64,000 nucleotides of DNA from assembly GCF_025698545.1 (NCBI RefSeq), contig NC_068576.1, forward strand, positions 12,966,028 through 13,030,027, in the 5' to 3' direction. Source of the DNA: Gossypium raimondii. Its lineage: Eukaryota > Streptophyta > Magnoliopsida > Malvales > Malvaceae. The translations under genes and the position numbers were made by a program. Under the pieces are notes generated by a model. That model had not been told where the DNA came from. It was given only the letters and a program-made list of their open reading frames with translations, and ran no database searches. Below are positions 24,060-35,354 of the stretch, piece by piece; positions within the stretch are counted from its first letter, which is position 1, and each line of letters opens with the position of its first letter.

Positions 24060-24650
24060 TCTTTTTAATTTTTCATATAATATACCTATTTTTCAGATAA
24101 TTTTGGAAAAAGTTTCTCCCATAATTAACAATTCCTAAAAATTGTTGAAGATGTTTTTATCTTCTATTTTTCAGGAAATTCTTTTATTTTTACAATAATA
24201 TGATCTTGGAGTTTAAGACCATCTGCAGATAATTTTAATCCTAAAAATTCAATCTCAGTTTTCTCTAGCTCTATCTTTTTAGGGCTTAATATAATTCCAT
24301 GTTTTAGGAATTCTTGAGAAATAATGTTTAGATGTTTTCTATGCATTTCCAGTGTTTCTGAAAAGACTAAGATATCATCTATATATACCACACAAAATTT
24401 TTTATACTTATTAAAAATGGAATCCATCCATCTCTGAAAAATTTGTGGGGCATTACATAGACCAAATGGCATTACCTTCCATTGATAATGACCATTAGGA
24501 ACACTAAAGGTTGTTAAAGGTTTTGATTCATCGGTTAGCATGATTTGCCAAAATCCCGATTTACAATCAAATTTACTAAAATATTTGGCTTGTTTAGCCT
24601 GATTTATCAAAACTTCCTTTCTTAGAATATTATCCTCTTCTTAAACAAAA
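24060..24650 (-). pseudogene. Viral RT palm fragment, inverted
   Basis: The minus-strand open stretch 24610-24164 (148 codons) carries FSKFDCKSGFWQI, MPFGLCNAPQIFQRWM and VVYIDDILVFS. These are the best-kept RT catalytic motifs of the viral mosaic. The short phrase AAGAAAGGAAGTTTTGATAA occurs at about 23990 (+) and 24602 (-), so the two RT pieces flank each other as an inverted junction. Confidence 0.85.
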
Positions 24651-25507
24651 TTATTAGATTTTACATATCTTATAATTCATCAAATTCTTTTATTTACTAA
24701 AATATTTGTACTAATATTATCCTCTTCTTAAAAAGAAAAAGGAAAAAAGAGTCAATTATGTGTTTAGATTTTACATGTTTCTTAAGTCATCGATTTGCAA
24801 ACTTATTTTTATGGATCAAAAGAAGATTTCTTCTTGACCATTAAAAATCATGGTTATGTTGATGATATTTTGGTAACTTTTGTGTTTGTAATATTTGGAC
24901 GGTATAATGACATGATAGAATGTCATTACAATGTTTAACTTTTGATGTTGTAAAATTTTATAACATATGGATTATGACATATAAACTAATGAAATTATGT
25001 AACTTTTTATTAATATATGAATATTATGTTTGGATGTGAAATATAATTCTCGAGTTATTTATTACTTCTAATATTTTGTTTTTATTGTAGAATAATTAAA
25101 TTATTTATTTCACTAATGATATTTTAGCACATTAAATATGTACTACAGTTTAAAAATAATAAAGTAGATTATATATTATTTTATAGTATTATATATTATG
25201 ATTTTTAATTCATATAATAATTATATTAAGAATTTTATTAAATTATATATTATTTTATTAAATTATATTTAATAATAATTATGTTAAAATATGGTTAAAT
25301 TATTTATTATTTTTATGCAATTATTTTTAATAATAATCTTATTAAAATTTAATAACAATAACAATAATTATCTACCTAAAAAAATTTCTGCTAAGGGTAT
25401 TCTAGTCATTTTAGTTTTTTTCCTTATGTTATTACAACATCATTCCATTCAACCAAACACAAGAATACTATTACAGTTCTATTCTATTCCATTCAACCAA
25501 ACAGTTG
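24651..25507. other. AT-rich flank with possible MITE half
   Basis: No gene. A phrase AATATTATCCTCTTCTTAAA occurs twice (24630 and 24715). The last ~120 bases contain CCATTCAACCAAACAC and CCATTCAACCAAACAG. These resemble the phrases at 42273-42345 (CCATTACAGTAAACCAAAC), so the Ogre-like element appears to have landed inside a small repeat of this type. Bases 25503-25507 are the AGTTG target duplication. Confidence 0.4.
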
Positions 25508-27862
25508 TGTCGAAACCATTTTTCGAAAACAAAAAATTTTTAAGTTGTCGACTTTAAAAAATGAAAATTGGGAGTCGCCACCAATCTTTTATTATCGTGT
25601 GATTAGATCACCTACAATGATTTTGATCTACGAGTTTTAGAAAAACAGGTTCGGGAGTCAGTTACGTACGAGGAAGGATTAGTGTCTTAAGGTTGAAAAT
25701 TTTTAAAAATATAATCTTTAAAAAAACTTAAAGCATTCCGTATTAAAACTCTTCTCAATTTAGAGAAGCAAAAATGTCACACCCAATACGTTAGGGCACA
25801 ACATTCTAATTTCCTCCAAAATGAATTGGGCCAAAATACTAGTGCAATAAAACTTTAAAAGAACATCCACTTATCCAAGATTTAAGAAATCACACCCAAT
25901 ACGTTAGGGCACGATTCCTCTAAAATCCCAAACTTGGAATATTTCCTTTACTTTAAAAGAACATCCACTTATCCAAGATTTAAGAAATCACACCCAATAC
26001 GTTAGGGCACGATTCCTCTAAAATCCCAAACTCGGAATATTTCCTTTATTAATTATTTTAAAAAATCTTCATTTCGAGAAATCAATGCGTCACATCCAAT
26101 ACGTTAGGACACAACGTGTTGAATTCCCAATAATGAGTTCTTATTTTAGTTGGTTTAAAGAGCAATCCTCAATCATTAGATTTTCAAAAAAATCGAAACC
26201 CAATACGTTAGGGCTCAATTTCCTTGAGAAATCCTAAATACGAGTATTATCTCTATTTTGAGAAATTTGATTTTAAAAAAAATTGAGTAAAAAATGTAAT
26301 GTTATGCCACTTTAAATATATAATGCAATAATAAATATTATGATAGCATAGAAATAATACAAATATATAAACAAATAAGTACAATAATGGCATGCAAAAT
26401 ATCAAATAAATGGGCAAGATAATAAAAATATGTAAACCTAAATCAATGGAAAAATAATTGAAATAAATAAAAAATGTATACATATACACATAGAAATATA
26501 TAGGTTTAAAAGAACTAAATAATATCTACATTATCTAAGTTAATGAATAAATATATATACACATGATAAAAATATTAGTTGCAAAAATAATAATAATAAT
26601 AAATATATAAAATATACATATATATATGTTTTTTTAAATAAGGAAAAATATTATTAATTGATAATAAAAAATAATGATAAAAAATAAATTGAATTGCGTT
26701 TAAAAAATGGGTAAAATCCATAAATAGTAAAAATCAAAGGACTAAATTGAGCATACGAATTACATAGAGAATTTGGAAGGAAATTTTCCTTCTCCTCTAA
26801 AACGACGCCGTTCAGAGGATTAAATTGAAATGGAAAATAAATTAAAGAAAAAATTTAAAAACACAAAAAAACCTAATTGAAAATTCATTAAAAGGCGGAG
26901 GGGTCAAAAGCGCAATTTGCCCCTCCACATGAAAAACGTGCGGATCCTGGGTTCGGGTCGGGTCGACACGCTGATCCTCTCCTCAAAACGGTACCATTTT
27001 CAATTGGCTATTTAAGCCAAAATTAAAACAAAAATTTCATTTCAAAAACAGTTTTTAAAAAAAAACCAAATTCTTCTAAAAAACTCTTTCACCCTCGGTC
27101 TTGAGCCATGGGTGATCATGACCGATCATGGCCACCGCGTCGGCCGCCGATCTCCAGCGCCGGCACCACTGTCTGCGGTGGCCGAAAAGGGGAAAATTTC
27201 CCGATTTGACCCTCTAGACCCCCTGGGCCTAAATCCGGGCTTAAATCTCACAAAACACCAACGGAAGTCCCCTTAAAAGCACTGAAACCTTTCGGCTTCC
27301 GGTCGTCTTTCATCGGAGACGACACCCTCGGCCATCCACAGCGATCTAGGGCTCCGAAACACAGGTTGTGTCTTCTCTTCCCCTATTTATTTTATTTGCA
27401 TGCATATACTGGTAAAAATAATAATAATAAATACAACAATAAGTAAAAACTGCAAACAACATTCGATTCGTTTGTTTCTCTCCTTGTGTTGTAAAAAAAA
27501 GCTTTTTTATTGATTTCGAAATCCGGCCTTCGTTACAGTATATTCGATGGCCTTTTATAGCCATATGAAACTAAAACAACAATAGAAACAAGAAATTTGC
27601 TTGATTTGATCTTGATTCGATTTGATTTTCTTTCCTTTCTTGTGTTTGCAGGTGAAGATTCGGCTACAGGGCAAACGATCTTGGTGGTTGCGGCGCAGAT
27701 GACCTAGAAACCCTAGGGTTTTTAATTTTTTTCGGGCCATTGTATTTGGGCCTGTTTTATTTCAGTTTGGGCCATGTATTTTGGGCCACCTTATCTGGTT
27801 TTGGACTTGTAAAAAAACTAGACTTTTATTTATTAAGGGCCAGGCAAAATTTAGGCATTACA
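25508..27862 (-). repeat. 3' LTR of Ogre-like copy 1
   Basis: 2,355 bp. Compared with the 5' LTR it lacks about 46 bases after 25681 (GAAGGATTAG), a deletion between two ATTAG repeats. It contains five copies of CCCAATACGTTAGGGC-like motifs at 25782, 25895, 25993, 26095 and 26199, about 100 bases apart. It has long AT-rich stretches (26250-26690) and a GC-richer inner third (26800-27350). Small open stretches in it are not considered coding. Confidence 0.92.
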
Positions 27863-27876
27863 GCTGCCCCTCTTTG
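27863..27876 (-). other. Polypurine tract of Ogre-like copy 1
   Basis: On the minus strand GCAAAGAGGGGCAGC directly precedes the 3' LTR. The same phrase occurs at the equivalent place in copy 2 (51317-51330). Confidence 0.75.
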
Positions 27877-28014
27877 CTCGTTATCGTGTAACAGGAATAG
27901 AGCAAAGACTTTAAAATGCCCAATTTTGGCCGGTCATGCTGGACCTTGGCGCTCTTCTTATTCAACCCCATTCTGACTTTCTGCGTCTTCCGAAGTGTAA
28001 GCTTTGGTACTTCA

Positions 28015-28860
28015 ATCCACTCCACTGCAACTTCAGGAAGATAGGATTGTCGGCTTTAATCTGCTCCACTGCAACTTTAGGGAGATAAGATTTCTGAAAT
28101 CTTCAATCTATTCCACTGTCGCCCAGGGAAGTAGAATTACTGGCTTCAATGTACTCCACTATAACCACAGGGAGGTAAAATTCGCCATCTTCGATCTGCT
28201 CCACTACTGCTTAGGGAGATAAGATCTGAAATCTTCAATCTGCCTCACTGCAACTTCAGGAGGATAAGACTCACTTATTTAGTCTACTCCACTGCAACTT
28301 CAGGGAGATAAGACTAGATGCGATCTGCTCTCTGCAACTTCAGAGAGATAAGATCTAAGGTTTTAATCCGCTCCACTGCAACTTCAGAGAGATAGGATTG
28401 TCAGCTTTAATCTGCTCCACTGCAACTTCAGAGAGATAAGATTTGCCATCTTCAGTCTGCCTCACTGCAACTTCAGGAAGATAAGACTTGTTTACTTAGT
28501 CTGCTCCATTGTAACTTTAGGGAGATAAGACTGGATGCGATCTGCTCTCTGCAACTTCAGAGAGATAAGATCTAAGGTTTTAATCTGCTCCACTGCAACC
28601 TCAGGAAGATAGGATTATCGACTTTAATCTGCTCCATTGCAACTTCAGGGAGATAAGATTTGCTATCTTCGGTCTGCTTCACTGCAACTTCAGGAGGATA
28701 AGACTTGCTTACTTAGTCTGCTCCACTGCAACTTCAGGGAGATAAGACTGGATGCGATCTGCTCTCTGCAACTTCAGAGAGATAAGATCTAAGGTTTTAA
28801 TCTGCTCCACTGCAACTTCAGGGAGATAGGATTATTGGCCACCGATCTGTTCTCTAGGGA
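28015..28860 (-). repeat. Minisatellite array in the 3' UTR, five-monomer higher-order repeat
   Basis: About 19 tandem units of 41-46 bp, each with a core like CTGCTCCACTGCAACTTCAG followed by GGAGATAAGAT and a variable 11-14 base tail. Tails recur in order (GGATGCGAT, TAAGGTTTTAAT, GTCAGCTTTAAT, TTGCCATCTTC, TTGCTTACTTAGT), giving a higher-order period of five units, about 215 bp, visible two to three times from about 28300 to 28860. Tandem repeats in the 3' UTR are a known feature of Ogre elements and a known source of satellites. Confidence 0.9.
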
Positions 28861-30003
28861 ACATGACCTGTAAAAATTCATTCCGTGAACTTAATTATGC
28901 CTAGTGATTAGGATGTTATGATCAAAATGAATTCAATGCTCCTAACTAGACATGCATGAATGACATTTGAATGAATGCAAAATGTCATTTTTCAAGAATT
29001 ATCATTTCTCAAAGTTTATTAAGGTTTTGTCGCGGACGCCTTTTGCTTGGTTGATATCTCCGAAGAAATACTTAATCAAATAGCCCCCCATTGTGCACTT
29101 CAAAGCTCAACCCTGTAAGACGCAAAATTTGTACCATATTCCTTCCACCGTGACTTAAGAGTAGGAAAATTTTGACTTTTCTCAATCCTCTCCTAACGTA
29201 ATTATGAAATTTTTTTTACACCCCTCTCAGGGTGTCCTACCAAATGTTCATGCCCAAATGAGGAGCTTCTTTTCTATAGGGGACTTCCTCCAACCCCATC
29301 AAGACTTCTTACTGTCTCATTCAATATTTAGACAACCAAATCCAAAAAAGCAGTCTTAATTTGGACTTCTCCTTCTTAGGCTCTTTAACCTTTGAACTTG
29401 GGGTGTTCTTAAACAATAGCTCTGTTTCAGGTTACTAAATTATTTAGAAATTCCCAAAGTAATATACAAAACTTCTTTTGTGAAAGTTTATTAGTCCATC
29501 AATCATTATTCTAATGCGACATGCTTGCACAAAAATCAAAAATACTGAGTGAGAGATGAATTAATTCAAGAATTTATTGATAGTAAGTGTCTTGAAAAGA
29601 AAAAGTATTCAAGAACAGCAAAGAATGAAGTTTTTACAAGAACCAACAAACTTGGTACAAATAATATGAAAAGTAGGTGCTTTGGATATCGTCACTTGAA
29701 CTTCTCCATACGAGCCGAGAACCATTCTGAATTTAACATGTGTTTAGGGGATCTACAGTACTTTGCCGATACCCCAAGACGTCGTATACCCTTTTATTGT
29801 TGACTTTAGCAAAGCAAGATCACCATATGCCCCAATCTGACAATGTTTGAGCCGCCCTTTCGGGTTTTCAACTCAAACCCTCTTTGGTCTCAATGCGCCC
29901 TTTTCTGGTTTTCACCTTGGCCTCTCCCCTTTTTTGTTTTTTTTTGTTTTTTTTAGAAATCAGAGCGCCCTTTGTGGGTTTTCACTTTGATTCCTCCCTT
30001 TCT
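28861..30003 (-). other. Remaining 3' UTR of Ogre-like copy 1
   Basis: Non-coding between the minisatellite and the integrase stop. Open stretches on either strand are short and lack domains. Part of it resembles 52160-53066 of copy 2 (for example TTCACTTTGATTCCTCCC versus TTCGCCTTGGCCTCTCCC just before the integrase end). Confidence 0.7.
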
Positions 30004-33000
30004 TCAAGTGAAATATTTCTTAACCGAGTCTGAATTTACAAGATTCAGAAGATTTTTGCCATCCATTTCACTCAATATCAAAGCGCCTCCGGAAAAAGCC
30101 TTTTTCACAACATAAGGTCCTTCCCAGTTTGGCATCCATTTCCCTCTGAAATCCTTTTGTAAATGGAGGATCTTTTTCAGAACCAAATCCCCTTCATGAA
30201 ATTCTCTAGGACGAACCTTTTTTATTATAAGCTCGCATCATTCGCTTCTGATACATTTGGCCATGCCGAATGGCTTTTAATCTTTTCTCTTCAATCAGGT
30301 TCAGTTGATCATACCAAGATTGGATCCATTCGGCCTCATCCAATTTTAACTTGGCCAAAACTCGGAGAGAAGGAATTTCAACCTCAGTGGGTAAAATTAC
30401 CTCCATTCCATAAACCAACGAGAAAGGTGTTACCCCAGTAGAAATCTTGATCGACGTTCGGTAAGCCAACAGAGCGAATGGTAACTTCTCATGCCAATCT
30501 TTATAAGTTTCAGCCATTTTCGCCACAATCTTCTTAATATTTTTGTTGGCTGCCTCTACTGCACCATTCATTTTTGGATGATACAGTGACGAATTATGGT
30601 GTCTAATATTGAACTGTTCACAAACTTCTGCTATTGTACTGTTATTCAAATTCAGCGCATTGTCAGATATGATCCTTTCAGGCATTCCATATCGACATAT
30701 GATCTCTTTCTTTAAAAACTTACTGACTGCTGATTTCATGACGTTAGCATATGAGGCTGCCTCTACCCACTTAGTGAAGTAGTCAATAACAACAAAAATG
30801 AAACGGTGTCCATTAGAAGCCTTCGGTGATATTGATCCAATTCCGTCCATACCCCACATGGAGAAAGGCCATGGAGAAGTCATAACATGAAGATGAGAAG
30901 GAGGCGCGTGTATTTTATCCCCATAAATTTGGCATTTATGGCAGTTCTTGGCATGATTGATGCAATCTCCTTCCATGGTGGACCAGTAATACCCGAATCT
31001 CATAATCTGTCAAGCCATGGTGAATCCATTAGCATGCGTTCCACAAACACCCTCATGGACTTCTTCTAAAATTTCCTTGGCCTTTACAGCGTCCACACAT
31101 CTCAACCGTACTCGATCCTTTCCCCTTTTGTATAGGATCTCCCCATCTAAGACATAGTCAATAGCTAGCCTCCTCAATGTCCTCTTATCATTCTTCGTTG
31201 CATGATCAGGATATTTGTGATTCTTCACATATAGCAATATATCTTGATACCAAGGACTATCATCCTTTTCCACTTCTTCAATATTGTAACAGTGGGCTGG
31301 GATCTCATAAATACTAATTTGAATGGGCTTCATGTCATCTAATTGATTCACTTTAATCATGGAAGCTAAAGTAGCAAGAGCATCCGCCATTTGACTTTCT
31401 TCTCGTGGGAGATAACAGAAGGTAATGCTGTCAAACTCTTCGATCAATTCAAAAACCAATCTCCGGTAACGGATCAATTTAGGGTCTCTCGTCTCCCATT
31501 CCCCTCTTAGCTGGTATATTACCAATGTTGAGTCTCCGTACACCTCTAATGTCTTGATTTTCCGATTTATGGCTGCCCGTATTCCCATGATACAAGCTTC
31601 ATACTCAGCCATGTTATTAGTGCAATCAAAGTCTAATTTACTGGTGAAAGGATGATAATCTCCATTCGGAGACACCAGGACTGCCCCAATCCCATTGCCT
31701 AGTGCATTCGATGCTTCGTCAAAGTTTAATCTCCAAGAATGATTCTCTTGGGGATCCTTTTCAGCATTTGCCACATACATCAAATCTTCATTCGGGAAAT
31801 CAAAGTCTAGAGGCTCATTCTCTTCTAGAGCTCTGCTAGCCAAGAAATCTACTACCGCACTCCTTTTGATGGCCTTTTGACTTACGTATACGATATCAAA
31901 CTCAGAGAGCAAGATTTGCCATCTAGCCATTCTTCCATTCAATGCTGTCGACTCTATCATATACTTCAAAGGGTCTAATTTTGAGATTATCCAAGTAGTA
32001 TGATAGAGTAAGTATTGCCTCAACCTCTTGGTCGTCCAAATCAGGGCACAACACAATTTTTCGATAGGCGAATATCTCATCTCACAATCAGTGAATTTCT
32101 TGCTGAGATAGTAAATCACCTTTTCCTTCTTTCCTGTCGCATCATGTTGACCCAGTACTCATCCCATAGAGTTGTCGAACACCATTAAATACAAAATCAA
32201 GGGTCTGTCTGGGCTAGGTGGTGACAGCACTGGAGTGTTAGATAAGTATTGCTTTATCTTCTCAAAGGCTTTCTGGCATTCTTCATTCCATACATCAGGA
32301 TTATGTTTCTTCAATAAGCGAAATATAGGATCACATTTCTCAGTCAACTGTGAAATGAACTGAGCAATGTAATTCAGTCTTCCTAAGAAGCCTCGAACTT
32401 CTTTCTGGGTACATGGTGGCGATAAATCTCGTATTGCCTTAACTTTGTCTGGATCAATTTTGATTCCTTTTTCACTGACTACAAAGCCTAACAACTTCCC
32501 TGACCTGGCTCCGAAAGTGCACTTTGTCGGATTAAGCTTGAGCTGAAACTTCCTTAATCTTAAGAACAATCTTCTCAGGACCTGCACATGCTCCTCCTCT
32601 ATTCTGGATTTGGCAATCATATCATCAACATACACCTCAATTTCTTTGTGCATCATGTCATTGAACAAGGCTACCATGGCTCTCTGATATGTTGCTCCCG
32701 CGTTCTTTAATTCGAATGGCATCACCTTATAGCAAAATGTTACCCATAAAGTAATGAACGTAGTCTTTCCCATATCTTCTGGATGCATCTTTATCTGATT
32801 ATATCCTAAGAACCCATCTATAAAAGAAAACAACGAAAATCCCGCCGTATTATCCACCAGAGTATCAACATGCGGTAATGGGAAGTTGTCCTTTGGGCTT
32901 GCTTTGTTAAAATCCCTGTAATCGACGCACATTCGTACTTTTCCATCTTTTTTAGGGACTGGGATGATATTGGCTACCCACTCAGAATATTTGACCTCCT

Positions 33001-33458
33001 GTAAAAAACCAGCATCAAACTGTTTCTTAACCTCCTCTTTTATTTTGAGCACAATATCAGGCCTCATTCTTCTGAGCTTCTGCTGAACTGGTTTGCAATC
33101 CTCTTTTATGGGTAGGCGATGCACTACCATGTCAGCACTCAATCCAGGCATATCCTGGTATGACCATGCGAAGACATCTTTGAATTCATGGAGTAATTCA
33201 ATGAGGACTCGTCTTGTCTCTGCGAGAATTTTAGTTCCAATTTTCACCTCCTTCCCTTCTTCCAAGCCCACAACTTCTACTGACTCTTTGTGAGGTAGGA
33301 TTTGCTTTTCCTCTTGCTCCACCATCCTCAACAAGTCCAAAGATAAACCACCCTCTTCATCAACTTCAAAGTCGTGCGATCCCTCTAAACACACGTTTCG
33401 TTCAAAAGGGCACTCTGAGCTCGTAGCAGTGTCATTCACGTCATTGATACACAGAGAC
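30004..33458 (-). pseudogene. Ogre-like copy 1: RT, dual RNase H, integrase
   Basis: From right to left: RT (33439-32159) with VPKKDGKVRMCVDYRD and YVDDMIAKS; the RT-linked RNase H remnant (IYYLSKKF...ERRY-type region); a second, archaeal-type RNase H (LNFDEASNALGNGIGAVLV, NNMAEYEACIMG); then integrase with the zinc finger CHKCQIYGDK, the core (MDGIG where related copies have MDVIG, IISDNA, EAANKN) and the C-terminal domain ending KKYFT at about 30006. In-frame stops lie at 32156-32158 (TGA, after NSMG) and 31010 (TGA, after GFTMA), and there is a frameshift near 30206. The dual RNase H is typical of the Tat clade. Confidence 0.88.
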
Positions 33459-33672
33459 CTATTATGGTCACAAAAAAATGTATGAATTTATGTACAATTA
33501 TTTATGTAATGAAAGAATATATTTAGGCATATGGGAAGAATGAAGGAATATTTACTCGAAACAATTGCAAAGATGTATTTTATTAAAATAATGATTTTTA
33601 AACATAAGCCTATTTCACAAAAGAATTCTTGTTATTTCTAGGCTAAAACAACAAGTTTGTTCTGAATATTAC
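33459..33672 (-). other. Candidate 214-nt intron between protease and RT (copy 1)
   Basis: The donor is CAGA|GTAATATTCAG (minus strand, intron base 1 at 33672) and the acceptor is CATAATAG|GTCTC (last intron base 33459). Removing it joins the protease frame to the RT frame in phase. The segment is AT-rich and full of stops in all frames. Copy 2 has a matching 216-nt intron at 56716-56501. An intron between protease and RT is a recognised Ogre trait. Confidence 0.75.
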
Positions 33673-35354
33673 TCTGAGACAGTTCAAAAGACTTTAGGTA
33701 TTTCTTCCGCAGTCCAATTGTATAGAACACTCCCAGGCTCATAAGGACGAATGTCTAGCCAACTTCTTTCTTCATTCCCAAGCTCATTAATGGCATTAAT
33801 GTGCATATTTCCCAACGTATCCTCGATATTTTCCTCAACCGATTTCTTTCTCTCCTGATGAATAATTCCTCCAGATACGAAATTTTTGGATATGTAGGGA
33901 ATTATCATTGGCTCCCACTTAGCTTCATCCCCATTCAGACGCGCCCTTCTTCTTTCCTGTCTTTTTTCTATTTCCTTCTTTCTCTGTCTTCTATCCGGCT
34001 TGTATCCTAAGCCAAAATGATCTTGCTTTTCTTTCAGCATTGGAACCTCAGTCCTCCCTTGGAGATATCTCCCCAGCCCTCTTCCGGGTAAAGTTCCTTT
34101 TCCTACCAACAATTATAAACCCATCTCTGTGGTTTTGGATAATTTTGGAACCAAAATTTTGCTCCCTTTAGGAACAAATGCCGCATTTACAAACTCCAAA
34201 GATCGAAATGAGCATTCAACTGACTCGTCATTGGTCTCCACGTATGGCATCTCATTGGATACAGCTGCTATTATATCCTCTTCAGCTTTTATTGTCACTA
34301 GGCGACCATCTGACACTAACTTCAACATCTGATGTAATGATGACGGTACTGCCCCCGCTGAATGTATCCATGGTCTTCCTAATAAGTAGTTATAAGAAGG
34401 TTTAATGTCCATCACAATAAAATCTACCTCATAAACTGTTGGACCAATCAGTAAGGGTACCTCAATTCTTCCCATTACCTTCCTTTCTATACCGTCAAAT
34501 GCCCTCACTACATTTTGACACGTTTTCATGTGCAAACTGTCTATGGGTAGCCTGTTAAGTGTGAATAACGGCAATACGTTCAAAGTTGATCCATTGTCAA
34601 TCAGTACTCCTGGCAAAATACGCCCCTTGCATTGTGCAGTGATATGTAAAGCTTTGGTAGATCCCATGCCCCCAGAAGGTATTTCATCATCATTGAAAAA
34701 TATGAAATTATCAGCACTGATATTATTGACCAACCGATCTAGCTTACTGACAGAAATATCCTTGGACACATAGGTCTCATTTAGCATCTTCATCAACGTA
34801 TTTCGATGTATTTCTGAATTCAAGAGTAAGGACAGTACAGATATGCGGGCCGGTTGTTTATGCAACTGCTCAACGACATTATACTCACTATGCTTTAAAA
34901 ATTTGAGGAATTCCACAGCTTCTTTCTCCTTCACTGGCTCAACTATTTTCCTTTTTTGCTCCCCTGGTGTAGCCTCTTTCATAGATTCTGGATTGGCACT
35001 CATACACTGGCTCTTTGCAGTTTCTTTTCCTGGGACAGTCGTATTGCACTCGTAGTTCCATGGGACCTTCTTACTGTCTTGGTAAGGAAAGGTTGCAGGT
35101 TTCTTTATTATGATCCTTGGCATTGCTGGTGTTCTCACCTCATCCTTCTTGGGTCGCGAGATAATGGCCACAGGCTGCACTACTCTTGGAACCTTCGAAG
35201 ACTCTGATGTACAAATGCTCCCATCCTCCTTAACTTCTTCATAAAATTCCATCTCCTTGTTATCCATCAGGTCTTGAACCAAGGCTCTGAATTCTGTGCA
35301 TTCCTGGATTTTATGTCCCTCCTCGTGATGGAACTCATAGTAATTTTCCACCCT
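33673..35354 (-). pseudogene. Ogre-like copy 1: protease region and linker
   Basis: The open stretch 35351-34113 begins after an in-frame stop (TAA, 35355) with a knuckle-like HHEEGHKIQEC. Near residue 250 it holds the aspartic protease signature LIDNGSTLNVLP. This is followed by DIKPSYNYLLGRPW, the conserved second half of retroelement proteases. A further in-frame TAA (34113-34115) interrupts before the G-patch-like GKGTLPGRGLGRYLQG segment (34112-33684), and a TGA at 33684 sits 12 bases before the donor site. Copy 2 reads glutamine and arginine codons at the last two stops. Confidence 0.85.

Larger units (their letters stand above)
10406..24650. mobile_element. Endogenous pararetrovirus mosaic (Caulimoviridae, florendovirus-like)
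   Basis: Over 14 kb of AT-rich DNA is built from pieces of one kind of plant pararetrovirus. Recognisable parts are a coat protein with CCHC knuckle, a 30K-type movement protein, protease, RT (YIDD) and RNase H, an extra ORF2 after RNase H, a non-coding promoter region, and a tRNA-iMet primer site. No integrase is seen, as expected for Caulimoviridae. The ORF2 placed after RNase H fits the florendovirus layout as I know it. Pieces occur in both orientations and several times over: the ORF1 start region four times, the RT palm three times, ORF2 twice, the coat region twice. Everything is broken by stops and indels, so it cannot give virus as it stands. The left edge is sharp against the Rab pseudogene; the right edge (24620-24680) is approximate. 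Confidence 0.85.

Noticed and set aside
10406..24650. Replication-competent endogenous virus
   Set aside because: Every viral gene is interrupted, the pieces are rearranged and inverted, and no terminally redundant complete genome is present.
26253..26489. 78-codon open stretch (also at 40633-40869)
   Set aside because: It lies in the AT-rich part of both LTRs, is low in complexity (F/Y/I-rich), and is repeated only because LTRs are repeated.
27740..27976. 78-codon open stretch over the LTR/polypurine boundary
   Set aside because: It crosses the 3' LTR end into the polypurine tract on the strand opposite to element transcription; a shadow.
28015..28860. CRISPR-like appearance of regular repeats with variable parts
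   Set aside because: Units are contiguous ~43-bp tandem repeats whose tails recur in order, in a plant retrotransposon 3' UTR. There are no unique spacers and no cas genes.
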